Shown: piece after piece, positions 40,385-48,879 of the stretch
Numbering within the stretch: the first letter of the stretch is position 1
Layout of the letters: every line of letters starts with the position of its first letter
Assembly (NCBI RefSeq): GCF_037940415.1
Contig: NZ_CP149798.1
Span: 7,597,001-7,661,000, forward strand
Length of the DNA stretch: 64,000 nt
Direction: 5' to 3'
Source of the DNA: Streptomyces sp. f51
Lineage (GTDB): Bacteria > Actinomycetota > Actinomycetes > Streptomycetales > Streptomycetaceae
Made by a program: the position numbers and the translations under genes
The notes under the pieces: model-generated
Database searches by the model: none
What the model saw: only the letters and a program-made list of their open reading frames with translations
Told to the model about the DNA's origin: nothing

Positions 40385-41709
40385 CCGCCCCCACCGCCCC
40401 CCAGACCATGTCCCCGACCGCCCCCGCATCCGGGCCCCCGTCCGTGGACGCGTCCGTGCCCGCGGCCGTTCCGCGCTTCTGTGCTCCCGCGCACAGCGAA
40501 CAGAGCACCGGCCGGGGCACGGCCGTCGCTATCCAGCGCGCCGGGACCGGCCAACTCACCGAGGCCAGGCTGCTGTTCCCGCTGACACCGGCACCCGGCG
40601 CGCACCAGAGCCGGGTCGAGGTGATGGCCGAGGCCCTGCGCGACGCCCTCACCGAGGCCGCCGCGGACCTGGCGACCGTACGGGTGGAGGCGCGCGGCGA
40701 CCGGGCCGTCGTCGCGGTGCGCACCTTCGCCGACGACTTCGCCGCCACCCGCGCCCGCATCCGCGACTGCCTGGACGAAGGCCGCCCCCACGAGGCGGCC
40801 CGGGTCCGCGAGGCGGCCGGCCGGGTCGCCCGCCGGCTGGCCGCCGCCGAAGCCGCGCCCGCCTTCCTGGCCCGCAGCGGCTTCCTCGCCGCCGCCTACG
40901 GCCCCCACCCCTACGGCCGCGCCGCGAGCGCCACCACGGCGGACGCCGTCGACGCCGCAGACACCGCCGCCCTGCTGCACGGCACGCCGGCCGCCCGCCG
41001 CCGCAGCGTCGTCGTCGGCCCCGGCCCGGCCGGGGAACTCCTGGCCCAGGCGACCGCGCTGCTGCCCCGCACCACCACCCCGGCCCCCACGGCCGGCGTG
41101 TCCGCGCCCGTGCCAGGACCGCGCCGCACCCTGCTGCACCCCGCCACCCCGCAGACCCTGCTCCGCCTGGGCGGTCTGGTGCCCGGCCGCGGCCACGCCG
41201 ACTACCCGGCCCTGCAACTGGCCGCACTCATGCTCGGCGGCTACTACGCCAGCCGCCTCACCCTCGTCCTGCGCGAACGCGAGGGCCTCGCCTACGCGCC
41301 CCGCGCCGTCCTTGACCCGCTGGGCGCACACGCCGTACTGACCGTGGAGGCCGACGTGCGCCACGACGGCGCAGCCCGCGCCCTGACCCTCATCGCCCAG
41401 GAGACCCGGCGCCTGGCGGACGGCGGCTTCAGCGTTCAGGAACTGCGCAACGCCCAGAACTACGCCGTCGGTTCGATGGCGATGGCCTGCTCCTCCCGCT
41501 CCGGACTGGCCTCCACCTACGCCGCCGTGCTGGCCGGCGGCCTGCCCGCGAGCTGGCCCGCCCGCTACGAGGAGCGGCTGCGCGCCCTGAGCGCCAAGGA
41601 CGTGGCCCGCGCCGCGGCCGCCCACCTGGCCGCGCCCGCGCTGACCGGCGTGGTCGTCGCCCCGGCCCTGATCCCGGGCCTGCCGCCCGCCGCGCCCGGC
41701 GGCGCCTGA
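40381..41709 (+). CDS. M16-family peptidase-like, non-catalytic partner subunit
   Basis: This 442-residue protein has the M16 C-terminal R/Y signature (MLGGYYASRLTLVLREREGLAYAPRA) but no HxxEH: the equivalent region reads EVMAEALRDAL. That is the normal split in heterodimeric M16B peptidases, where the second subunit supplies Arg/Tyr for substrate binding. The first about 50 residues are Pro/Ala/Ser-rich. It overlaps the active subunit gene by four bases and is the last tightly coupled gene before the exporter. Confidence 0.88.
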   Translation: MTAPTAPQTMSPTAPASGPPSVDASVPAAVPRFCAPAHSEQSTGRGTAVAIQRAGTGQLTEARLLFPLTPAPGAHQSRVEVMAEALRDALTEAAADLATVRVEARGDRAVVAVRTFADDFAATRARIRDCLDEGRPHEAARVREAAGRVARRLAAAEAAPAFLARSGFLAAAYGPHPYGRAASATTADAVDAADTAALLHGTPAARRRSVVVGPGPAGELLAQATALLPRTTTPAPTAGVSAPVPGPRRTLLHPATPQTLLRLGGLVPGRGHADYPALQLAALMLGGYYASRLTLVLREREGLAYAPRAVLDPLGAHAVLTVEADVRHDGAARALTLIAQETRRLADGGFSVQELRNAQNYAVGSMAMACSSRSGLASTYAAVLAGGLPASWPARYEERLRALSAKDVARAAAAHLAAPALTGVVVAPALIPGLPPAAPGGA

Positions 41710-41795
41710 ACACACCCGGCACGAAGCAGGGGCCCAGGAACCAGACCGGACGGCCCCACCGACCCGGACCACCTCCAGGATGGGGACCCACCGTC

Positions 41796-43061
41796 GTGAA
41801 AACGTTCCTCCAGCGCACGTTCTCGTCACTGCGCGGCCCGGCCCGCACGCTCGGCGCGCTGCACTTCGTCGACAGCCTCGGCAACGGCCTGTTCATGGCC
41901 GGCTCCGCGGTCTACTTCGTGACCGTGGCCGGCCTGCCCGCCACCGTCGTCGGCCTTGGCCTGTCCCTCGCCGGCCTCAGCGGCTTCGTGGCCAGCCTCG
42001 TCTTCGGCCGGATGACCGACAGGGCGGGCGCCCGGCGCCTGCTGGCCGTCCTGCTGTTCCTCCTGGCCGGCGCCTACGCCCTCTACCCGGCCGTGCACTC
42101 ACCCGCCCTGTACTTCCCCGTCGTCGTCCTGATCGGCGCCCTGGAGTACGGCTGCGGACCGGCCTTCGGCGCTCTGATCGCCGAACTCGTCCCCGAGGGC
42201 GAACGCGTCACCGCGCGCGCCGCCCTGCGCTCCCTGTTCAACGCCGGCTTCTCGGCCGGCGCGCTGATCGCGGCCGCGCTGATCTCCCTGGGCCGGGACA
42301 CCCTTGCCCTGCTGCCGCTCGGCAACGGACTGACGTTCCTGGCGGCGGCCGCCCTGGTGCTCAAACTGCCCGTCGGCGGCGCCCGGGCCGCCGACGGCGG
42401 CGGCAGGGCCTTCCGCGTCCTGCGCGATGTGCCCTTCCTCGGCGTCATCGGCTCCTCCAGCCTCCTGGCCCTGCACAGCGCCGTCCTGCTCGCCGGGATA
42501 CCGCTGTGGATCGTCCGCAACACCGGCCTGCCGCGCGGTCTGGTCCCGCTGATCCTGGCCGTCAACACGGTCCTGGTGGTCCTCTTCCAGGTCGCGGCGG
42601 CCCGCGGCTCGGAGAGTCTGGACGGCGCCGTCCGCGCGGCCCGCCGCTCGGGCGCGGTCAGCGTGCTGGCCTGCGCCGCCCTGGCCGCCGGGACCCTCAC
42701 CGGATCCTGGGTCACCGGCGCGGTCACCCTCGGCGCGGTCCTGCTGTTCACCCTCGCCGAACTGTGGCAGTCCGCCAGCGGCTTCGGCCTCGGCTTCGGC
42801 CTGGCCCCCGAGGCCGCACGCGGCGAATACCTCGGCGCCTTCCACCTGCACATGGTGATCCAGGCCACCCTCGGCCCCGCCCTGGTCACCTTCCTCGTCA
42901 TCGGCCACGGCGCCACGGGCTGGCTCGCCCTGGCCGCCCTCTTCGCGGCCGGCGCCGCCGCCATCGGCCCCACGGTCACCCGCGCCCGCCGCAACCTGCC
43001 CGCACCGCCCCCCGAACCGGCCCGCCCCGAGACCTCACCCCAGCCGCAGACCGCGGCCTGA
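41796..43061 (+). CDS. Major facilitator superfamily exporter
   Basis: The 421-residue protein is hydrophobic with about 12 predicted membrane helices. It has the MFS loop signature between helices 2 and 3 (FGRMTDRAGARRLL) and a duplicated six-helix pattern. It begins at GTG 41796 after AGGATGGGGA. Its place at the end of the RiPP operon, 86 bp after the last peptidase, makes export of the finished peptide, with self-protection, the likely job. The C-terminal tail is Pro-rich and cytoplasmic. Confidence 0.88.
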   Translation: MKTFLQRTFSSLRGPARTLGALHFVDSLGNGLFMAGSAVYFVTVAGLPATVVGLGLSLAGLSGFVASLVFGRMTDRAGARRLLAVLLFLLAGAYALYPAVHSPALYFPVVVLIGALEYGCGPAFGALIAELVPEGERVTARAALRSLFNAGFSAGALIAAALISLGRDTLALLPLGNGLTFLAAAALVLKLPVGGARAADGGGRAFRVLRDVPFLGVIGSSSLLALHSAVLLAGIPLWIVRNTGLPRGLVPLILAVNTVLVVLFQVAAARGSESLDGAVRAARRSGAVSVLACAALAAGTLTGSWVTGAVTLGAVLLFTLAELWQSASGFGLGFGLAPEAARGEYLGAFHLHMVIQATLGPALVTFLVIGHGATGWLALAALFAAGAAAIGPTVTRARRNLPAPPPEPARPETSPQPQTAA

Positions 43062-43111
43062 ACGGCATCCGGTCACCGAGGACCCGGACGAGAGCGGAGG
43101 CTTGAGAAGAG

Positions 43112-43573
43112 ATGACCGCCGAGCTCCTGGACACCGCCGAACACCCTCCGCCCGCAGGGGAGTTCGCCACCCTGTACGCGCAGGCGCAGGTGTTCTACGC
43201 CCACCAGATGCGGCTCCTGGACACCCACGACACCGGGCGCTGGGCCGAGACCTTCACCGAGAACGCCCTGCTGCACCTGCCCTCCCCGTCCGCACCGCTG
43301 CGGGCACGCACCGTCCTGGAGAGCTACGTACGGGCCGGCGCCGCCCGCCGGCGGCAGGCCGGCGGCCGCCTGGACCACTGGGTCGGCATGCTCGACGTAC
43401 GGCCGCAGAGCGACGGCTCACTGCACACCCGGTGCTCGGCGCTCGCCTACCTCACACCCGGCCCCGGCGGGCCCAAGGCGCTGCACGTGTACGCCATGGA
43501 GGACGTCCTGGTCCGCCGTGCGGGCCGGTGGCACATCGCGCACCGCCGGATCACCCGCGACGACCTGGCCTGA
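43112..43573 (+). CDS. SnoaL/NTF2-like cone-fold protein
   Basis: The 153-residue product has the pattern of SnoaL_4-type proteins: YAHQMRLLDTHDTGRWAETFTENALLHLP at the N terminus, then a beta-rich half ending VYAMEDVLVRRAGRWHIAHRRITRDD. Related proteins are ring-hydroxylase small subunits or small-molecule cyclases/dehydratases in polyketide pathways. Position just after the exporter suggests cotranscription with the RiPP operon, but it could equally belong to the following thioesterase-SARP group. No catalytic residues can be assigned with confidence. Confidence 0.75.
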   Translation: MTAELLDTAEHPPPAGEFATLYAQAQVFYAHQMRLLDTHDTGRWAETFTENALLHLPSPSAPLRARTVLESYVRAGAARRRQAGGRLDHWVGMLDVRPQSDGSLHTRCSALAYLTPGPGGPKALHVYAMEDVLVRRAGRWHIAHRRITRDDLA

Positions 43574-43579
43574 ACCAGC

Positions 43580-43660
43580 CCCGCCGCCCCCGGCCGCCGG
43601 CCCCGCCCCCGGCCGCCGGCCCCGCCCCCGGCCGCCGGCCCCGCCCCCGGCCGCCGGCCC
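43580..43660. repeat. 19-bp tandem repeat CCCCGCCCCCGGCCGCCGG
   Basis: Three exact copies at 43601-43657 and one near copy before them. It lies in the spacer between the NTF2-like gene and the type II thioesterase gene, which otherwise contains nothing recognisable. Confidence 0.9.
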
Positions 43661-43866
43661 CGGTCCGTGCCCGCCCGCCGTCCCCCCCGGCATGGGGCGG
43701 GCACGGACGCGCTCGAAGGACGGTCCACGAGCGGTCGAGAGCGCATCAAGGCCCGCTCACGACGGCCGCCGCCGCGGACCGCACGCCGCTATCGTCCTGA
43801 TTCCCCCCAGTCCGCGCCCGCCCGCCGGCGGCCCGGACGCCGGAGCGTCTCGTCGATGGAGTGCCC

Positions 43867-44622
43867 ATGCACAAGGCGGAAGAGCCGACACTGCGCCTGT
43901 TCGTGTTCCACCACTCCGGCGGTTCGCACCTGGCCTACCGCGACTGGCCGGCCGCCTTCCCGGCCCACTGGGACGTGCAGGTCCCCGACGCCCCGGGCCG
44001 CGGCCCGCGCGACCGGCGCCCCGCGCTGCGCGACGCGGGCGCCCTGCTCGACCACTTCCTGCACGAACTGGACACCCGGCTGACGGGCCCCTACGCGTTC
44101 TTCGGACACAGCATGGGCGGACTGGTCGCCTACGAACTCACCCGCCGCCTGCTGGACGCCGGCCGCACCCCGCCGCTCTGGCTCGGCGTGTCCGCGCGCG
44201 GCACCCTGCACCCCGACGGGGACCCGGTGCGCCGCCACCTGCTGACCGACGCCGAACTGCGCCGCGAACTGGCCACGATGGGCGGCACCCCCTCCGAGGT
44301 CATGGACCATGACGAACTGTGGGAGCTGTTCGAGCCGACCATCCGCGCCGACCTGCGCATGAGCGAGACCTGGCGCACCCCGCCGCTGACCGCGCCGCTG
44401 CCGGTTCCCCTGTCGGTGTTCGGCGGCACCCGGGACCAGGTCGCGCCCCCGCACCGCCTGGACGGCTGGGCCGAGGCCACCGAGCACTTCCTGGGCCGCC
44501 ACCTCTTCGAGGGCGGCCACTTCTACTTCCAGGACCACCTTCCCGCGGTCGCCCGGCAGATCCAGGACGACGTGCGCCGCGCCCGGCAGAGCGCCCGCAC
44601 ACCGTCCGCGGTGACCCGATGA
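43867..44622 (+). CDS. Type II (editing) thioesterase, copy 1
   Basis: The 251-residue alpha/beta hydrolase has FVFHHSGGSHLAYRDW near the N terminus, the nucleophile motif YAFFGHSMGGLVAYELTRR, Asp in FGGTRDQVAPP and the catalytic His in LFEGGHFYFQDHLP. Stand-alone thioesterases of this kind remove misprimed acyl or aminoacyl groups from NRPS/PKS carriers. ATG at 43867 is chosen because GGAG lies five bases upstream; a GTG at 43861 is less well placed. It overlaps the following SARP gene by four bases. Confidence 0.93.
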   Translation: MHKAEEPTLRLFVFHHSGGSHLAYRDWPAAFPAHWDVQVPDAPGRGPRDRRPALRDAGALLDHFLHELDTRLTGPYAFFGHSMGGLVAYELTRRLLDAGRTPPLWLGVSARGTLHPDGDPVRRHLLTDAELRRELATMGGTPSEVMDHDELWELFEPTIRADLRMSETWRTPPLTAPLPVPLSVFGGTRDQVAPPHRLDGWAEATEHFLGRHLFEGGHFYFQDHLPAVARQIQDDVRRARQSARTPSAVTR

Positions 44623-45572
44623 CCGTCCTCGACCTCACCGCACCGGCCCCCGCCCCCACCGGAGCAGCCGACACGAGCGGGGCGATCGAGGCGGCGACCG
44701 AGTTCCGGTTGCTCGGCCCGGTGGTCGTCCACGACCGGGGGACCGGAACGGGCATCGCCCCCGCCGGACCCAAACAGCGGGCCCTGCTCGCCGCGCTCGT
44801 CGCCCACGCGGGCCGGCAGCTGTCCGTGGACCGCCTGGTGGAGGAACTGTGGGGCGAGCGGCCCCCCGCCAACGCGCCGAGCGCCCTGCACACCCACGTC
44901 GCCCGGCTGCGCCGGCTGCTGCCCGCCCGCGGCCACGAATGGATCAGCACCCTGCCCACCGGATACCTGCTGCGCCTGGGCCGGGCCTCGACCGACGTGG
45001 CCCGCTTCACCCGCCTGTCCGCCCAGGGCCGCGCGGCCCTCCCCCAGGACCCCCGCGAGGCGACCCGCCTCCTTGGCCTGGCGCTCGCGCTGTGGCAGGG
45101 GACGGCCCTCCAGGACAGCTGCCACGGCCCGCTGTGCACGGCCGAGGCCGACCGCCTCGAGGAACAGCGCCTCACCGCCCTGGAAGCCCTGTACGAGGCG
45201 AGCCTGAACTGCGGCCGCTACGCCGAGATCGTCTGCGACCTGGAACGCCTCACCGCCGCCCACCCGCTGCGCGAGCGCCTCTACGACCTGCTGATGATCG
45301 CCCTGTACCGGTGCGGCCGGCAGTCGGAGGCCCTCGGCGTCTACGAACGCGCGCGCCGCCACCTGGTCGCCACGCTCGGCGTGGAACCGGGCCCGGCGCT
45401 GCGCTGCCGCCTGGACGCCGTCCTCAACCACTGCCCCACGCTGACCGCGGCGCGCCCGCACCGGCCCGACCTGACCGCGGAGACGGCCCGCCTCCAGGAC
45501 CGTATCGACCAACTGGTCAGAGACCAGGCGGACTTGCTGCGCCGGGTCCGGGAACTGGACGCGGGCCGCTGA
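44619..45572 (+). CDS. SARP/AfsR-N-type transcriptional activator (copy 4) with coiled-coil tail
   Basis: The 317-residue protein has an Ala/Thr-rich lead of 30 residues, then a winged helix (EFRLLGPVVVHDR, GPKQRALLAALVAHAGRQLSVDRLVEELWG, LHTHVARLRRLL) and a BTAD domain (ALALWQGTALQD, LNCGRYAEIVCDLERL, MIALYRCGRQSEALGVYERAR, LGVEPGPALR). It ends in a heptad-patterned segment, ETARLQDRIDQLVRDQADLL, likely a dimerising coiled coil. It is not closely related to SARP copies 1-2. Its overlap with the thioesterase gene suggests control of the piperazate/NRPS arm, which is inference. Confidence 0.88.
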   Translation: MTVLDLTAPAPAPTGAADTSGAIEAATEFRLLGPVVVHDRGTGTGIAPAGPKQRALLAALVAHAGRQLSVDRLVEELWGERPPANAPSALHTHVARLRRLLPARGHEWISTLPTGYLLRLGRASTDVARFTRLSAQGRAALPQDPREATRLLGLALALWQGTALQDSCHGPLCTAEADRLEEQRLTALEALYEASLNCGRYAEIVCDLERLTAAHPLRERLYDLLMIALYRCGRQSEALGVYERARRHLVATLGVEPGPALRCRLDAVLNHCPTLTAARPHRPDLTAETARLQDRIDQLVRDQADLLRRVRELDAGR

Positions 45573-45647
45573 CCCGGGCGGCTTCGGCCAAGGCCGGGAA
45601 TCCCCTGCTCCAGCCCGGGAATTCCCTGCTCCGGCCGGGGGAGGGAT

Positions 45648-46334
45648 TCACAGCAGGGTGGTGAACGCGGCGAAGACGTCGTCGAGTTCGTTGGTGTGCA
45701 CGGTGAGCGACTCGGGTGCGAGCGCCGCCGCGTCCAGGGCCGCGAGCACGGACCGCAGCGTCTGGACACCGGCGTCCCCGGGCACCTGGAGGATGCCGCT
45801 CCCCGGATCGCTCCAGGCCCCCTCGAAGCAGGCGCCGGCCCGCTCCAGCGCGAACGGGTCGGCGAACCGCAGGCGGATGACGGCGGCCGGCGGCCCGGTG
45901 CGGGGCTCGGGCCACACCCCGCCACCGGGCCCGCCGCCACCGGGCCCGCCGCCACCGGGCCCGTCGTCGCCGGGGGCCGCGGACGGCTCCTGCGGTCCGG
46001 GTTCGCGGTAGGCGGGCAGGAGGCTGAGGGGGGAACGGGCCGCGGGGAGCGCGTACTCGGGCCCGTCGAAGGAGAGTCCGCCGCCGGTTTCGTACGCCTG
46101 CGGCTCTTCGTCGTCGGGCCAGGGGTCCGTCTCGGTCAGGGCGTCCAGCAGGACGTCCCTGGCCCCGGGCGGCAGCGCGGCGGCCAGACGCCGTGCGCAC
46201 CGCAGGGCCTGGTCCCCGTCCGTCCCGGCCGCGGTGACCAACTCGTGCACGAGGACAGCCGGTTGCGGGGCGTGCCCGGGGCCGGCCGGTTCGACGGCGT
46301 GCGGGCGCTGTCGCCGGTGCCACTGCTCGTTCAC
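45648..46334 (-). CDS. Stand-alone DUF4162-like (DrrA C-terminal) domain protein
   Basis: The 228-residue protein has an unknown N-terminal part (residues 1-110), a Gly/Pro linker, then about 80 residues matching the C-terminal accessory domain of DrrA-type ABC ATPases: VIRLRFADPFALERA, and SLTVHTNELDDVFAAFT. The corresponding parts of the real ATPase at 51952 read HVRLRFTDPAAYRSA and SVHTPDLDDVFFALT. There is no Walker A or B. It overlaps the argB stop by GTGA, so it is translated with argB. It could modulate the DrrAB-like exporter or have been co-opted. I know of no named precedent. Confidence 0.6.
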   Translation of the reverse strand: MNEQWHRRQRPHAVEPAGPGHAPQPAVLVHELVTAAGTDGDQALRCARRLAAALPPGARDVLLDALTETDPWPDDEEPQAYETGGGLSFDGPEYALPAARSPLSLLPAYREPGPQEPSAAPGDDGPGGGGPGGGGPGGGVWPEPRTGPPAAVIRLRFADPFALERAGACFEGAWSDPGSGILQVPGDAGVQTLRSVLAALDAAALAPESLTVHTNELDDVFAAFTTLL

Positions 46335-47242
46335 GGCAGGACCACCTCCTGGTCGTCCGGGTCCGGCACGATCACCGTGCCGGTCCCGTCGTCGGTGAAC
46401 ATCTCCAGGAGCACCGAGTGCGGGATCCGCCCGTCGATCACCCGGGCCGCGCCCACCCCGCCCCGTACGGCCTCCAGGCATCCGGTCATCTTGGGCACCA
46501 TGCCGTCGCTCAGTTCCGGCAGGAGCTTCTCCAGTTCGTCCGCGGTCAGCCGGGGGATGACCTCGGCGCGGTGCGGCCAGCCCGCGCACAGCCCCGCGAC
46601 GTCCGTCAGCATGACGAGTTCCTCGGCGCGCAGCGCGGTCGCGAGCGCCGCGGCGACGGTGTCGGCGTTGACGTTGTAGACCAGGCCGTCCTCGGCGCTG
46701 CGGGCGAGCGGTGAGACCACCGGGATCCGGCCGGCCGCCAGCAGTCCTTCCAGGGTGGTGGTGTCCACGCGGGTGATGTCGCCGACCCGGCCGACGTCGA
46801 CGGGTTCCCCGTCGATCCACGGCACGTGCCGTACCGCGGTGAGGGTGTCCGCGTCCTCGCCGGTCATCCCGACGGCGAGCGGGCCGTGGCGGTTGATCAG
46901 CCCGACCAGTTCGCGCTGCACCTGGCCGGCCAGGACCATGCGGACCACGTCCATCGCCTCTGCCGGGGTGACGCGCAGGCCCGCCGCGAACTCGCGCCGC
47001 ATGCCGCGCCGTTCGAGCTCGGCGTCGATCTGGGGGCCGCCGCCGTGCACGACCAGGGGCCGCAGCCCGGCGTAGCGCAGGCAGGCGATGTCGCGGGCGA
47101 AGGCCGCGGTGAGCTCCGCGTCGACCATGGCGTGTCCGCCCAGTTTGATCACGACGGTCCGGCCCTGGTGACGGTCCGGCCAGGGCAGGGCCTCGCCGAG
47201 GCAGTGGGCCTTGGCCCGGGCCTGCTGCACGCTGACGGTCAT
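46331..47242 (-). CDS. argB: Acetylglutamate kinase
   Basis: The 303-residue protein has the amino-acid kinase fold: VVIKLGGHAMVD, PLVVHGGGPQIDAELERRG, RHGPLAVGMTGEDADTL and VYNVNADTVAAALATALRAEELVMLTDVAG. It phosphorylates N-acetylglutamate, the second step of ornithine synthesis. GAGGG precedes the ATG at 47242. Its placement next to the ornithine N5-hydroxylase, with argC, argJ and argD nearby, suggests a dedicated ornithine supply for piperazate, freed from the arginine regulon. The usual chromosomal arg operon is expected elsewhere. Confidence 0.93.
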   Translation of the reverse strand: MTVSVQQARAKAHCLGEALPWPDRHQGRTVVIKLGGHAMVDAELTAAFARDIACLRYAGLRPLVVHGGGPQIDAELERRGMRREFAAGLRVTPAEAMDVVRMVLAGQVQRELVGLINRHGPLAVGMTGEDADTLTAVRHVPWIDGEPVDVGRVGDITRVDTTTLEGLLAAGRIPVVSPLARSAEDGLVYNVNADTVAAALATALRAEELVMLTDVAGLCAGWPHRAEVIPRLTADELEKLLPELSDGMVPKMTGCLEAVRGGVGAARVIDGRIPHSVLLEMFTDDGTGTVIVPDPDDQEVVLP

Positions 47243-47526
47243 CGGACCCTCGCCCGCCGAACGAGGCCGCCGACCGGGGAATGGGCGCTCATGGGGACTC
47301 CTTTGTGGGGGCCCCGGCCGTGGGGCGGGCCCCGTGGCCGGTGGACATGTGCTGGAAAGCCGCACGAGAGGACTTGGCTGTGCTGCGGGTTCTTGGGACG
47401 GTGGACGCCGGCCGGCGAGGGGTGCGTGCGCGCCGCGGTGGTCGCGCGCGGGTCCTCGAGTGTCCTGCCGCGAGGTCACGTCCTGTCAACGGGACAGCGG
47501 CTGGTGCCGCCGTCCGGGCCGCCGGT

Positions 47527-48879
47527 TCAGGCGGCCGAGTGCGCGGCCCGTACGGGGCAGGTGCGGCTCAGCTCCCGTTCGGTGCGCCGCAGCACGATCG
47601 AGTCGGCGATCTCGCCGCTACGGACCGCGATGTTCGACAGCAGGGCCGAGGACAGGCCGTGGGTGTGCTCGGTGCCGCCCTGGAGGTAGACCCCGCCGGC
47701 CAGTCCCGACGCGCTGACCAGGCGGTAGTCGCGTTCCACCTGGTGCCTGCCCTCGGCGTCGCGCAGGAAGTGCCGGTCGAAGTCGCCGAGCAGGCGGGCG
47801 GGGTCCAGGCCGTCGTAGCCGGTGGCGAACACCAGCGCGTCCACGGCGAGTTCCTCGGTGCGGTCGTCGAGCAGCGAGCGCAGGCTCACCCGTGTCTCGG
47901 TCCCGGCGCGCTTGACGTCGGTGACCCGGGTGAGGTTGCGGAAGTGCAGCCGCTGGGTGCCGCGCACCCGCTCGTCGTAGGAGCGCCGGTACAGGTCGCG
48001 GATGACGTCGGAGTCGACCACCGAGTAGTTGGTGTTGCGGTGGTAGCGCCAGAAGGCGTCCCGTGCCTGCTCGGTGCCGAAGTAGTGGTCGTCGACCGCG
48101 CCGGGGTCGAAGACCTGGTTGGCGAAGGGCGTGTCGTCGGCGATGGCGTAGCCGTAGGAGGGGACGACCGCGGAGACCTGGGCGTGGGGCAGTTCGTCGT
48201 GGAAGAACCGGGTGATCTCGGCGGCGCTCTGGCCGGCCCCGACCACGACCACGTTCCTGAGGTCCTTCGGGTCCTGTGCGCGGAACCTGGTGAGGAACTC
48301 CGAGCTGTGCCACACCCGTTCGTCGGAGGTCACGCCGTCCGGCAGGCGCGGCACCAGGCCGGTGGAGACGACCACGTTGCGTGCGCGGACCACCCGGGCG
48401 GTGCCGTCGGCGCCGCGCACCTCGATCTCCAGGAGGTCCGAGGCCGGTGCCCCGGCCTCGGCGGCGGGCCGGATCGAGGTGACCTCGGTGCCGTAGCTGA
48501 CCCGGTCGCCCAGATCGGCGGCGGCCCACTCCAGGTACTGGTGGAACTCCTGGCGGGTGGGGAAGAAGTCCTGGTTGTTCACGAACTGCACCAGCCGGTT
48601 CGAGGCGTGCAGGTAGGACACGAAGCTGTAGCGGGACAGCGGGTTCCTGTACGTCGCCAGGTCCTTGAGGAACGAGATCTGCATGGTCGTCGACGGCAGC
48701 AGCATGTTGCGGTGCCAGCCGAAGGAGGGCTGCCGCTCGAAGAAGTGGGCGGTGACCGGATGTCCGGGAGTGCTCGCCCCGTGTTCTTCCAGAGCGATCG
48801 CGAGCGACAGGTTGGACGGGCCGAACCCGATGCCGACCACGTCGTAGACCTCTGCGCTCCGCCTGCCCGTTGTCTCCAT
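47527..48879 (-). CDS. L-ornithine N5-monooxygenase (KtzI type)
   Basis: The 450-residue flavoprotein belongs to the SidA/IucD/PvdA class: FAD motif GIGFGPSNLSLAIAL near residue 16, FLKDLATYRNP, NADPH motif VVVVGAGQSAAEI and the late FATGY motif. It would hydroxylate the delta-nitrogen of ornithine. That product feeds either hydroxamate siderophores or, with KtzT, piperazate; the KtzT homologue is the divergent neighbour. No hydroxyornithine acyltransferase is visible, which favours piperazate. GGGAG precedes the ATG. A TTGGCA-N6-TGCCA palindrome lies 56 bp upstream. Confidence 0.92.
   Translation of the reverse strand: METTGRRSAEVYDVVGIGFGPSNLSLAIALEEHGASTPGHPVTAHFFERQPSFGWHRNMLLPSTTMQISFLKDLATYRNPLSRYSFVSYLHASNRLVQFVNNQDFFPTRQEFHQYLEWAAADLGDRVSYGTEVTSIRPAAEAGAPASDLLEIEVRGADGTARVVRARNVVVSTGLVPRLPDGVTSDERVWHSSEFLTRFRAQDPKDLRNVVVVGAGQSAAEITRFFHDELPHAQVSAVVPSYGYAIADDTPFANQVFDPGAVDDHYFGTEQARDAFWRYHRNTNYSVVDSDVIRDLYRRSYDERVRGTQRLHFRNLTRVTDVKRAGTETRVSLRSLLDDRTEELAVDALVFATGYDGLDPARLLGDFDRHFLRDAEGRHQVERDYRLVSASGLAGGVYLQGGTEHTHGLSSALLSNIAVRSGEIADSIVLRRTERELSRTCPVRAAHSAA

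Noticed and set aside
38671..41709. Long open frame of about 1,000 codons overlapping the GNAT and M16 genes
   Set aside because: It is an out-of-frame shadow of three well-supported overlapping genes and is rich in Pro/Arg without any domain.
46331..48879. Hydroxamate siderophore pathway as the role of the ornithine N5-hydroxylase
   Set aside because: No acyl- or formyltransferase for hydroxyornithine and no siderophore receptor genes are seen, whereas a KtzT homologue is the divergent neighbour.
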